DNA of 64,000 bases, taken from the NCBI GenBank assembly GCA_965153455.1, contig OZ234495.1, forward strand, positions 620,001 through 684,000, written 5' to 3'. The translations under genes were made by a program, and so were the position numbers. Shown one piece after another: positions 49,556 through 59,859 of this stretch. Below the pieces are notes generated by a model, which did not search any database, had not been told where the DNA came from, and worked only from the letters and a program-made list of their open reading frames with translations. This DNA comes from Sphagnum compactum. Its lineage: Eukaryota > Bryophyta > Sphagnopsida > Sphagnales. Positions within the stretch are counted from its first letter, which is position 1. Every line of letters begins with the position of its first letter.

Positions 49556-51500
49556 ACAGCAACTGCACTAGTGTTGGGTGTGTGGTTTGCCTGCAACAAT
49601 ATTTATTGAGAAACTGGGAAGACCTGTCAGAAGTAAGATCTCCCCACGATCACTACTACTACCAACACTGTTGTGTCAAATTTATTTCATAACTTGACTT
49701 TCATGCTACTCCTATGTGTATGCCATCTCAAGAGAATGCCAAAAACTCTGGGGTGTTTCAGACCTTGCCAAATTTGGATGCATTCTAAAACTCTTCCCAA
49801 AGCCTTATCTAGTCTATTCTGCCCCTGCTCTTCATCGTCATTGCCAGCATCTGCACTTCACACCCTTTTCAACTTCTACCCTCTCCACAAGTTGCTGGCT
49901 TTGTAATTCAGAATGGAGCATTTTTGCTAGCATTGTCCTCTCAGCTTGCATTGACCATATGTCCTGCAACTCCAAAGTGCATATGCTCTTCCTGACTCTT
50001 CCTGACTCTCCCTTATAATTTTTGGGTGCTCTATTAATTTTCCTTGCACAAGAATTGAACCACGTGTTCTGAATTGTTCATTGCCAACCTTCACACCCGT
50101 TTCAACTTCTGGCTTTGTCAACTTCACAATTTGCACTATTGCAAGTCCTTGGTAGCCTTTTCCTCTCATCAGAATTCTGTTACACACAAAATGTGGCCCA
50201 TAAATCGCACCTGAATGTCCATTGTACACTTGTGCAATTCACTCTATGAAGGTCTTTCAAGCTCTTATCAAAGCTCCTTCACAGTGCTAGCTGTTTGTGT
50301 GAGCTGGTTTGGGTTCTGTCAATGAACCTGAATTCAAAGTTTATTTCAAGTGCCTAGATCTTTAAAAAGTTCTTGCAGAACTTGCTCATGCTGGGGGATG
50401 GACTCATGATCAGCCCATGTCTTAATCTAATTGAGTTCTAAGCATCTTCTTCAATATTACACTTGAAACAAAGGACCTCTAGTCTCCACTCCTTAACATT
50501 TCCTAAATAAAGCAGCCTATCAATCTAGTCTCCAGAGCACAGCAACCTGTCACAGATCTCACAGACTCTAGCAGTACTATAGTTAATCATCATCATAGCT
50601 GAGAAGTTTAAACTCACTGAAAAACAAGGAGGAAGCTGCCGTGGCCCATGATGCTGTTGGGGTCTGGAATCATCCACAGATATTCACTAGTTTGGCATGT
50701 ATAATATTCAAGCAAGTAATTGTGATAGGAAAAAACAGAACACCATTGCTGAAACATATATTCAAGCTTGACATATATACAATGGAAGACTGCAGACCTG
50801 TTGAGTCTAGAAGTTAAAACACAGGCTAACAGATGCAAGATATGACCAGATGGTGTATCTCACTTCCTTCTAAGCATCATGTCAAGAATGCAGCTCGAAT
50901 TATTATTGCTTTGCAAAATGAAAAGCTCCTGCACTGTACAATTAAGGGAGTACGAAACAATTGCATGATCAGAGAGACATGTTCAGGGTTTAGGGTAAAA
51001 CAGAGGCCCAAAAAACAGATCTGCAAGTACCTATGACCAGAGTAGTGTAACTAACTTCATTCTAAGCATCATGTCAAGAATGCAGCTCAAATTATTATTA
51101 TTGCTTTGCAAAATGCAAAGCTCCCCACATTGTAAGATTAAGGAAGTACAAAACAATTTTCGCATTCATAATCAGAAGACTTAAAAAAGACAAGATGTCA
51201 ACATGATGATCAAAACTGAAACCACAATATATACATGTATGTTATTAGCAAAAACAGAAAATGGACAGTATTTGAGCAAACTGAGATCAGAACATATTAA
51301 ACTTCATGTGCACCTCAAAAAGAAAATGAATTTGAATTCCACAAAGTGAAGATGCAGCTGATGATCTGAGAAACATACAAAAATTCTTTCCAAAGTGAGC
51401 TTAGTGAAAAATGTTCTGATTAGGGCCCAAATTAAGCTTGCACCCAAAGCACACTAGTCAAAGTGTTAGAATTGTCTAGTGGACTTGTTCAGAGGAGCTG
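49556..51500. other. Spacer with small direct duplications
   Basis: No gene recognised. TTCACACCC-TTTCAACTTCT occurs at about 49857 and 50089. A larger duplication lies at 50835-51175. Confidence 0.5.
50835..51175 (+). repeat. Direct duplication, about 140 bp copies, about 198 bp apart
   Basis: Copies at about 50835-50975 and 51033-51175 share TATGACCAGA, CTAAGCATCATGTCAAGAAT, GCAGCTC-AATTATTATTG, CTTTGCAAAATG-AAAGCTCC and GTAC-AAACAATT. Confidence 0.85.
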
Positions 51501-51711
51501 CTTGAGAGGCAGCTGATGGTCAGCTGCTAGTTGTCAAGATGCCAATATGGATGCACACTGGGAGCGCCACCATTAGCATTTGTGCCTGGTGTAAAAGCTG
51601 TGCCACCATTAGCTGCAGTTGTGTGTACTGCCACACGGTTTGCTGCAAGGTTCACCAATGTGGGAACAGCTACACGAAGCTGCTGAGGAGGAGGAGGAGG
51701 AGGTGATGACT

Positions 51712-52578
51712 CTAGCATGGTAAGTTTGGGGACTCGTGCTGGAGGGTGGTAAGCCATCGCTGCGCTGATCCGAAAGCCAACTCGCTGCTGCTCACCGGAG
51801 TTCTCATTAGCGGCTGTAGTTCATACGCGGGGTCTGCAATGTAATACTCCAGGTGCTCCACTGCAGTGACTTGACAACAACGTTCTCGGCCACCTCGGCC
51901 TTGATCGTGCGATCGGATCAGTACTCCCGAAGGTCGCCGACGAAGACGGATTGAAGATGGAGGTGCAGTTGGGTTGATGCTGCCCAAGTTGTCCACGGAT
52001 ACGTCTACAATTGCCCAGAAACCAGGCTGCTGCTGCTTGCAGTAGCGGAGGAAGTGAAGCCGGCGAGCCGCCGTGGGTACATTATGAGCTGATGGGGAAA
52101 CCGCTTCTGGGGTCATCTCTGCCATCATGATCAGCAAGGCACCATGACGGTTTCCAGGAACACCAGCCTCCAGAATAGAAAGAACTTCAGCTCGTGAAAC
52201 CATGCAAGCAAAAGTGTCCATCCACGTACATGGGTTCATGAAGCTCTCGACTATACGAGGGCCATCCGCCTCCACCAGAATTCTGTCTCGTGTAGCCTCG
52301 GTCTTCATACCCCGGCGAGTTCGTCGAATACCAGCCAATGTGCCTTCCGCAAACTGACGCAGGTACTGAGCCAGGTTGAGCTGTTCCATCCGTTGTTGCG
52401 GTACGTCGTCGTTGTCTTCTGCTGCATGATGATCATCAGGAGGAGCAGGTAGGAACCAGAGAGGACTCTGGGCCTGAGATACATGCATGAACTCTGCCAT
52501 GGCTCTTTCAGCTAGCTCCATCACCTGTTCTTCGTAGGCTGCAGTGATCCGAGCAGGGCGAATAGAAACTGAAGGCAT
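51712..52578 (-). CDS. START-only protein derived from class IV HD-Zip
   Basis: Predicted 288-residue protein from one uninterrupted exon (ATG 52578 to TAG 51712). It matches the START domain and preceding helix of HD-Zip IV transcription factors (GL2/ANL2/PDF2 class): AMAEFMHV then SPLWFLPAP; EATRDRILVE and IVESFMNPCTWMDTFACMVS; GNRHGALLIMMAEMTPEAVS; LHFLRYCKQQQPGFWAIVDV; RRRPSGVLIRSHDQG; AVEHLEYY; and AFGSAQRWLTTLQHE. Full HD-Zip IV proteins are about 700-800 residues, with a homeodomain and leucine zipper before START and another conserved region after it. Neither is visible in the window up to 53.8 kb or downstream. Upstream, 52.7-53.5 kb looks like a spliced 5' leader, with an acceptor just before the ATG. 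It could be a real START-only regulator or a truncated copy; the frame is intact. Confidence 0.8.
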   Translation of the reverse strand: MPSVSIRPARITAAYEEQVMELAERAMAEFMHVSQAQSPLWFLPAPPDDHHAAEDNDDVPQQRMEQLNLAQYLRQFAEGTLAGIRRTRRGMKTEATRDRILVEADGPRIVESFMNPCTWMDTFACMVSRAEVLSILEAGVPGNRHGALLIMMAEMTPEAVSPSAHNVPTAARRLHFLRYCKQQQPGFWAIVDVSVDNLGSINPTAPPSSIRLRRRPSGVLIRSHDQGRGGRERCCQVTAVEHLEYYIADPAYELQPLMRTPVSSSELAFGSAQRWLTTLQHESPNLPC

Positions 52579-53480
52579 ATTTGCTACAAAAATGTAACAA
52601 AAACACAATGACCACTTCAACACCACAATGTTAGGACTTAGAAGCCCACCCAATTGCAGCAGCTGATGAAAGAACTTGCACAACAAAGACCTGTTTCTTG
52701 GACCATCTTGTGATCATCATACAGGAGACTCATTAGCAACGAAGCCTAATATGAAGGAAAGCTTTAAACTGTGAACATACATGCATGATCTATAACCACA
52801 CTGATCAGTACACGGCATGCATATAGATGTAGCTAGCTAGCTGTGACACGACATTAAGAATATAGCAAACATGACATGCAGTGCACACACCAAAGTAAAC
52901 TACAATCTACAACAGTACTAATACTATGATCTGCTAGAAGGCATCCACTAACAAAGAGTAGTACTCTGATGATTATAAGGAAAACTAGAATATGACTGTA
53001 AGGATTCGGATTATAAGCAAAAGGATGATTGATGCATCATTCCTTTGACTAGATTTCACGATTTGATCAAAGTCGTGAGGTTTAATGATCTTGGCAGCAC
53101 TAGAATGCATGTGGGTAGCAGAAGAAGTTGAAGAGAACTTACTTCAGCAGCAAGAACCAAAGATCAGAATCGCGCGAAGAAGAAAGCGAGTATCTTAGTC
53201 GAGCAAGTTAAAGAAGCAAGAGAATGAAGGTATTGTGCGACTTACCTAGAAAGTATGAAGAACTGAGAGAATGGCGCTGAATATTCGCTTGTTGTTGCAA
53301 GCGCTGCTGCAATGAAGAGCTTCCGGACTAAATGGAAGGTGAGAAGCTAGGCGCAATTAATGTTATTGCAGCTAGCTTCCTGTAGAGGTCGCCGGAGATG
53401 CAGGAGGAATTAGGTATAGAGAGGAATGCGAAGAAGTAGAGAGGAGTAAGGAGATGGGACAGGAGGAAGGAGATGGGGGA
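52579..53480 (-). promoter_or_regulatory. Likely spliced 5' leader and promoter of START-only gene
   Basis: No homeodomain or zipper is encoded here. A CATTTTTGTAG acceptor lies directly upstream of the ATG at 52578, and a CTAG|GTAAGTCGC donor near 53246-53255 suggests at least one leader intron. The extreme 5' part (53.5 kb) is richer in GC than the surroundings. Confidence 0.4.
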
Positions 53481-53519
53481 AATCGTCAAAGCAAGCGAGC
53501 GCGGCAGCTTGCTACGCCA

Positions 53520-54100
53520 TGGCAGCTTCTGGTGGTGAGAGAGAGAGTCCCCTGAGACAATGCGCCGTGCGTACGCACCAAGTGGGACTGATCGCGACTG
53601 GTCCTACGCGCGGCGACGCTTGGGCGGCAAGTGCTCGGGCGGGTGTCGATGGATGAATGGATGGATGGATGGACGGATGGATGGGGACGGAGGAGGAGGA
53701 GAGAATAGTGGGTCCCGTTCAATTTTATGATGTTGCCACAGTGGCGATCATCCACAAGGAGAATTAGCCACACCTGGCTATAGTCCAGCTATGAAAATAA
53801 AAATTTATTAAAAAAATCCTTTTATATTCTGGCTACTTGCTTTTGAACTATGTGTAGAAACATAGCGATATTTTGGAGATTTTTAAAAGGAAAATTTTGA
53901 TGATTTAAATTTTTTTATTGAAAGGAATATTTGATAGATTTTTTTTTTTTAAAATAAAAATTTGTCAAATGGTGAAATTTGCCAAAAAAAAAAGAGCTGG
54001 GTGGGTTTGGGTGGATGGATGGGGACAGAGGGGAGAGAAGAGACTAGTGATTCCAGGCCTAGGGTTTAGGCCCGGAGAATCAGCCTGAGGGGTTTTCATT
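53520..54100. other. Spacer with (GGAT)n tract
   Basis: A GGAT-type microsatellite lies at 53648-53685. The rest is AT-rich without recognisable coding sequence. Confidence 0.5.
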
Positions 54101-54104
54101 CTTC

Positions 54105-54330
54105 CCATCACCGGATCAAATCCCATGACTGGATGGATACCTCTTCCTTCCATGTGTGACTGACTGGATGAAACCCCATAACCAGACACCTCTTCCTTCC
54201 ATGAGGGGAACCTATTTCCATAGCCAAACACCTCTTTCTTCCATGTGTGAGCAGATAGAATCCTATAACCAGATGTTGCTTCCTTCCATGTGAGACCAGA
54301 TCCAATCCCAGCAACCCGACACCAGTTGAG
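54105..54330 (+). repeat. Tandem repeat of about 55-bp units
   Basis: Four degenerate units sharing CCTCTTCCTTCCATG (or CTTTCTTCCATGTGTGA) and AACC(C)CATAACCAGA segments. It directly adjoins the left end of the inverted-repeat element at 54332. Confidence 0.7.
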
Positions 54331-54331
54331 G

Positions 54332-55038
54332 GCATCTATCTATGAAGAAGGTAGTTTGTTTGTTTTGTTTTGTTTTGTCATGTTCACCCAATTGAAGGGG
54401 ACCCACTATTGCACTCAGTTGGTTTCATAATGGTGGAGAAGTTAATTGAATGTTGAACAATTTTCTCACTGAAAATTCTTTTAGATCAAGACTTAAAATT
54501 ATAGGGGAATTTGGGCATGCTCTTGCTATTGTTGAAAAGCCCTCAATGAGTAAAGCTCTAATGAAAGTGATTTGAAATTTTTTAGACCTGAGGTGCAAGA
54601 GATATTGAATTTTTTGAAAGAAAAATTTGTCATTGAAACTTCAATTAAATCACAGAAAAAAAAATTTGCATAGAAAAATCTCTTAGGTAACCAGGTCACA
54701 CTTGGGCCAATGGCTCAGGCATTACATTAATGCATGTAATGAATGCTTGCTTGGCTCAGAAAGCACCGGCAGAGATTGACATCGATACTAAGAGTGTGCT
54801 CAAATTCATTTTTAGTTTTGATTTTAATGAATTTTCAGTGAATTCAATTATTCAATATTTAATAGCTTCTCTACTGTAGGTCAAAACATTATGAAACCAA
54901 CTCAGTGCACCCCAACTCATCAAGGGCTTTCCAACAGTACAAAGAGCATGGCATGAGGCCGCTGAGGTTTGGGAGATCTCAACAACATGACTAACAAAAC
55001 AAACAAACTACCTTCCTTCATGGATAGAGATGACTGCT
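54332..55038. mobile_element. Inverted-repeat element, about 0.7 kb
   Basis: The ends are inverted copies: the left starts CATCTATCTATGAAG then AAGGTAGTTTGTTTGTTTTG. The right, reverse-complemented, starts CATCTCTATCCATGAAG then GAAGGTAGTTTGTTTGTTTT. Homology of the arms continues over roughly 200 bp (TCATGTT, GGTTTCATAATG, TTGAATATTGAA/GTTGAACAATT, TTCACTGAAAATTC). A third copy of the same arm begins at 55667 with an identical CATCTATCTAT start, which supports this as a true element end. No coding capacity is present. Confidence 0.75.
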
Positions 55039-55660
55039 GTTCCATTTCCTCAACACTCACAGTAAGCAAAGCAATACACAACAAACAGCAGCGGCATCCA
55101 TGGGAGAAGGAGTAGCAGTGCTCACAGATGAAAAGACTTCCTATCCCCTTGTTGACTTCCTTCTTGTTGCAAGAGCAGCAGAAGTAGCAACTCTGGCCGC
55201 TGTCAGTTGTGAGATTTCATTGATCCACCCTCATCTTAATGTTCGTCTTCAAAGCCTTTATATGGATACAAATGAAGCAACAGGTTGTAGCAAACCTTTG
55301 GCAAAAAACTCTTCATCCCAAAAAACTGAAGTGCAAAATTCAATCTTGATGTCAGCAACAAATGTGCTTCACTTCTTGCATCATCAAACTTGGTCTCAAA
55401 ATTCAAAAAATGCACATCATTAATCAGTCTGCATTAGTCCAAAAAAAAATGTGCACCACTTGCATCAATCAAGCTTGGTCTCAGAAAAAAAGAAGATGCG
55501 AACCAGTGTTGGCCAGGTACCACTTTGGTGTGTAAGACCGCTGGTTCTGGTTAGTAAGATCCAAAACTAGAACCAAGTCTGATTTTCAGAACCAGAACCA
55601 AAATTGGAATCAGCTACCTGGAACTGGGTTTCTGGTTCTATTTCCTTGTGGAACTGGGAT
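55039..55660. other. Spacer between repeat copies
   Basis: No recognisable gene. One frame (55100-55423) is open for 107 codons but has no family resemblance. A GGTTCTGGTT/AGAACCAGAACC rich stretch occurs at about 55540-55640. Confidence 0.45.
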
Positions 55661-55666
55661 TGACAG

Positions 55667-55900
55667 ACATCTATCTATCAAGAAAGGTAGTTTGTTTGTT
55701 TTGTTTGTCATGTTGAGATCTCCCAAACCACACCGCCCCACCCACTATGCATTTGATACTGTTGGGAAGCTCTCAACAAGTAGGGGTGCATGGAGGTGGT
55801 TTCATAATGTTTAGACATACAGTGCAAGAGTAATTGAATATTGAACAATTTTGTCGTTCAATAGAAATTGAGGTCTGTGATGAACCCCAATTAATGGACA
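55667..55900 (+). repeat. Single arm of the 54.3-kb inverted-repeat family
   Basis: Starts CATCTATCTATCAAG then AAAGGTAGTTTGTTTGTTTTG, followed by GTCATGTTGAGATCTCCCAA, a TGTTGGGAAGCTCTCAA block, GGTTTCATAATG and TTGAATATTGAACAATTTT. No inverted partner was seen downstream. Confidence 0.75.
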
Positions 55901-56247
55901 AGCAGGGATTATACTCTTGCTAGAAAGGTTTTGTACAAATGTGCAGGACAAAATCCTTAACCTTTTGAGCTCCTTCACACCTCCTCCTCACTTCTTGTTA
56001 CATTAACAGACATCACAACCAACATAAAAAACAGTCCATGTAGCCTTGGCTCACTTTACTGATACCAAACTTCGTCACTTCCACAAAATCAGAATGATTA
56101 AAGAAACTCAGCCATGAAATCTCACTGCAAAACAGGAACTACATTACGAGGATTCTACAAAATGGTTGCCCTTCTGCAACCTTGGGGGGAGTGATTTAAA
56201 TATCTATATAACACACAAGGTTACTACCAGGGAGGAAGGGCAATGCC

Positions 56248-58504
56248 TTAGTGTTTACCTGTACTTTTATCATACACTTCAATAATATCATCATCCTCCA
56301 TGCCCAGTTCCTTGGGTGTGCTATTTGGAGGAAGTTGGTCTCCATCAAACTGGAACATGAACTGATCGGATGATGAGGCTCCCACATGTTTTGCATATGC
56401 TGTAAAAAGCCTCTCAAACTTGTCAGCCTGTTCCATGCACCCCCTCCCCAAAAAAACCACATTGCGCAGATGCTATTAGAGGAATTTTACCAAAAGCAAG
56501 AAACAAATTACTAACTATCCAGCTAACTCTGAACTCCTCTCACTAGTCCACTGGTGCTTATCAAGTCAAACACCTCAAGAGCTGCACATGCATTGAGAGA
56601 TACAGCTGTAGTCAATGAAAGAAGAAACTGTTGGGCATTAAGGAGATGACTTAATTTCCCCTGCTGAAAGAAACCCTAGTCTTGCTGCAAATTGAATTTC
56701 AACTATGGAAAAAGGGAGGAGACACATTCGTGCAGTATGTATCACTGAGTGGGTCATCTTCCATCAACCTGAAGGACTACTGCCTCATTCAAAATGTGTC
56801 AAAATTTCAGATTGCCATAATGGGGGTCCAATGCAGTTGCACAATCCTCCCCAAGGTTTAACCCCTAGGTACACACATGGCTTTCAGTGACCACTTGAAC
56901 CAGTGACCTCTATTATGGCTAGGTTGGCTATAGTATCATCTAGCATGGCCTAATGGTGCTTAAACTCAGAACTTACAGGACAGCCATGAGTCCCAACCAC
57001 TCGGGCTATCAGCTTGATGCTATATCATTCACACACATACTTGCATCATGAAAACTTCATCCACTTTGACAAAGATAGAAAAGTGGTGCTCAACAGATTA
57101 CCAACCAGATATATTCGAAGAGGGAAAATGGATCCACTCTTATTCTGTACCCTCAGCACAATTTTCTCCTTCCCTACAGCTACATGAGGATCAGCAACCT
57201 TCTCCACATGGCTTAGACTTTCTGTTTTCTTCACAGCTGTGGGTGCTTGCTGATGTCTGATCTGTGCTTCCAACCTTCCAGACTCCTCCACACACCTCAC
57301 TGCTCCTGATGCTTCAGTCTCCAACAAAATTAACTCAGCCCTTTTTTGCCTGTTCAAAGACACACAACACCATGAAATTTGTGTCAGATGAAACCTGGAG
57401 CAATATCCCAGTTCTGGGCCATTCTGCTGGGTACATTATTCTCCTTTGAGTTGAAATATATCTTGGAACACTGACAACTTGGAATGGAGATTTCAAGCCC
57501 ACTTGTAATTCAAGATGGGAGCCATGATCATTGCTTAACCCCACCTATATCCTACTTCTAACTAATTACAGTATCCCAAAAAAGGAGACTCATCTGTCTT
57601 GTAGATCTCACCCCTAGGCATCCACTTTCTGCCCATGGCTAAGCATATGCCACGCTATGAGAAAATTGTGCAAAATAGAAGACAAATGGCAATCAAATGT
57701 GACCATCCTATTGGCAAACAGTAGATGGCTCAAAAGAAGGAATTGTGATGGGAAGTAAAACACTCTAAAACAAAAGTTGAGAGGATATGAGAATCTTCAA
57801 CAAAAATCTCACCTCAACTGCTGTAACGTGGAGTCTCCAGAAAACAATCCTGCCACCTTTGCCAGCTTGGGGGGTGAGGGAAGCCAGTCATCATCATTGC
57901 TGTCCTCACTCTTTGGCACTTCTTTCACCACTGGTTTTTCTATCCTTGTTACCTGTACAATCTTCATTGGAAGCGCAACAAGTCAAAAGCACTGAATGAA
58001 CCCAACATCTCCAACTGCGTGAAAATGGGATGATGGTGAGTCCCTGAGAAAGTCTCACAGAGACTTCAACAGGAAAATGAGGAAGTAAAGTGCCACAGAT
58101 TTCATGTACAGCAGCACAATTCACATTACATATTTGTCAGCAAGAGGTGTTGGAATCCACCTTAGTGAGCATGTTACCAGCACAGCGTTTGGTTGCACCA
58201 TATCTTTGTTGTGTTGTGACGATAACCTCTTCTTCATCACTGTCATCTGCTCCATTATGCACAGGGGAAAAAGAAATTGAGGAGAATTAACAGAACAAAC
58301 TCCCAGTCAAACTACAAGTCTGAAAATTGAACAGCCAAGTCTAGCATGAGAGCTCCAACCAAAAACATACAACTTCTCATCTGTCACAGACAAAGACATG
58401 ACAGGCAATTGCAGGGCATGATACTTACCTTCCTGAAATTTTGGTGGAGAATCATACATCTTGCTGTAATCAAAGAGAGGCTGAAATCCATCATCTTCCT
58501 CCAT
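56248..58504 (-). CDS. NIP45/Rad60-type SUMO-like domain protein
   Basis: Predicted 242-residue plant homologue of Rad60/Esc2/NIP45, which carry SUMO-like domains and act in SUMO-linked genome stability. Exons are 58429-58504, 58161-58249, 57813-57952, 57106-57349 and 56248-56427, phase-consistent. The N-terminus has GFQPLFDYSKMYDSPPKF, then acidic DDSDEEEVIV and DDDWLPSPPKL. A STLQQLRQKRAELILLE helix precedes the SUMO-like domain: KIVLRVQNKSG, DKFERLFTAYAK, MFQFDGDQLPPNSTPKELGM and EDDDIIEVYDK. The C-terminus (STGKH) has no Gly-Gly, so it is not conjugated like SUMO. A splice acceptor directly precedes the ATG at 58504. Two further in-frame exons, 59158-59229 and 59570-59614, join in phase 0 and could extend the protein to 281 residues with start ATG at 59614. 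Confidence 0.85.
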
Positions 58505-59569
58505 CTGCTAGTTCATTTCCAACACAATATTTTGCTCCACATGATCATTTTCTTCAAAAGCAGGGCTCTTAGAAATTTGCACATTTGCATATGGCCAGAC
58601 ATGCTGCAAGATGCACCTACCTTATGACTTGATAGAAAGTACACCACTGTGAGCAACAAGGGGAGGAAAGTCTCAAGTCGCAAGATCAGAAACTTCTAGA
58701 GGTATACAACATCTATATGTGACAACAGGATGTGAATTGATGAATTTCAAGACAATCCATGATATGGAGTTTGAATCATATACAGAGAAGCATGCAGCCA
58801 CATCAGAAATGAACTGTCACAAAGATGTTTTTTTTCTGAAGCCCGAAGACTTATGGACTTTCTGCTGCTTGTTGTCTCTTCAGAACTGGACGACAGAAAA
58901 CTCAAAAGTATGTTGGAAGGTAGCCCTGTAGCACTGAGGCTGAACATCTGGTTCAAATGCCGTTCCATCACCCTTTGCCACAAGATGGAACACACAAAAC
59001 ACAGAGTTTTGGGGGCCTACAAGACCAGGAGACATTCAGCCATGACTCCTCCATAACAGTAACCCTCACTTGCAAGAGGCAACCATAGATCAACGTCAAT
59101 TCCATACTAGTTCTAAAAAGCAGGTTCTTGTTAAAAAGTGCAAAAGACTACCTCAACCTTCTCAATAATAGTAGCTCCATGAAAGAGATCACGAAGTGCA
59201 ACTTCCGACAGATTCATGATCCAGCAACACTTCAAGAAAAGGCATTCAGGCCACGGAATGTAGCAAATGATAAAGCAATTGCTGGGGGCAAGGCAAATAT
59301 TTGAAATTTTCCATTCTTTAAAAGGAAGGGGCCAAAAAAAAGAGCGCTTGTCACTAAAAGGCTGTCATTTCTTCTTCCTCTTCACAGCAGCGAAATCCTG
59401 TCTACTCAAGCAAACGAAAACCTGTGCTAATAACAGCACTGACTACTCCGAAAAGCAGAACAAAAGGGATGATTCCACAGTCCGAGAATGTTATAATTTC
59501 TTCCGAAATGTTGTAAAGAAGATACTGAATTCACAGAGGCCAGCAGCAACAGAGAGAATGTTATCATAC

Positions 59570-59614
59570 CTTGTCAGCAGTCGAAGCATCCAAATCCATA
59601 GCGATTGCTTGCAT
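59570..59614 (-). CDS. Candidate first coding exon of the NIP45-like gene
   Basis: ATG 59614 opens MQAIAMDLDASTADK and ends at a clean AAG|GTATGA donor at 59570, phase 0. Joined to 59158-59229 (containing LSEVALRDLFHGATIIEK, donor after AAG) and then to the exon starting at 58504, it stays in frame. A CT-rich leader tract is at 59660-59688. No family similarity was recognised in these two small exons. Confidence 0.5.
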
Positions 59615-59659
59615 TCGAAATCAGCAAACGTCTGCACCGATTTTGCCGCCAGCGCGCGC

Positions 59660-59688
59660 ACTCTCTCTCTCTCTCTCTCTTCTCTCTC
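59660..59688 (+). repeat. (CT)n tract at NIP45-like promoter or leader
   Basis: CT run about 45 bp upstream of the candidate ATG at 59614, read as GA on the coding strand. Confidence 0.85.
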
Positions 59689-59714
59689 CCTCCTTCCGTG
59701 CAAACCCTTACTCT

Positions 59715-59850
59715 TGCTCGCAGTTTCGGGACCTCGAAAGCTCCCGACAGAAATCCCCCCGGGGCCTATCGGGACCTCGATCAAATCACGACCTCAAAAG
59801 GTTCATCGCATGTGTTCCCCCTTGCTCTTCGTTTCGGGACCTCGATATGT
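59715..59850 (+). repeat. Short direct repeat near NIP45-like promoter
   Basis: CGCAGTTTCGGGACCTCGA at about 59720 and CGTTTCGGGACCTCGA at about 59829, with a related TATCGGGACCTCGA at about 59767. The first and last sit after a CTCTTGCTC / TTGCTCTTC block, suggesting a tandem duplication of about 110 bp. Confidence 0.7.
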
Positions 59851-59859
59851 CAAGTAGGT

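Noticed and set aside
51527-51757. 76-codon frame with Pro run next to the START-only gene
   Set aside because: It overlaps the START stop codon in another frame. No splice could be drawn to join it, and it is probably 3' UTR with a GGA repeat.
53486-53773. 95-codon minus-strand frame upstream of the START-only gene
   Set aside because: Its sequence is dominated by the (GGAT)n tract and shows no homeodomain.
55100-55423. 107-codon open frame
   Set aside because: No family resemblance, no splice or promoter context, and lies between repeat copies; treated as chance.
59267-59857. 196-codon plus-strand open frame
   Set aside because: It is antisense to the NIP45-like leader, and its composition comes from CT-rich and repeat sequence.
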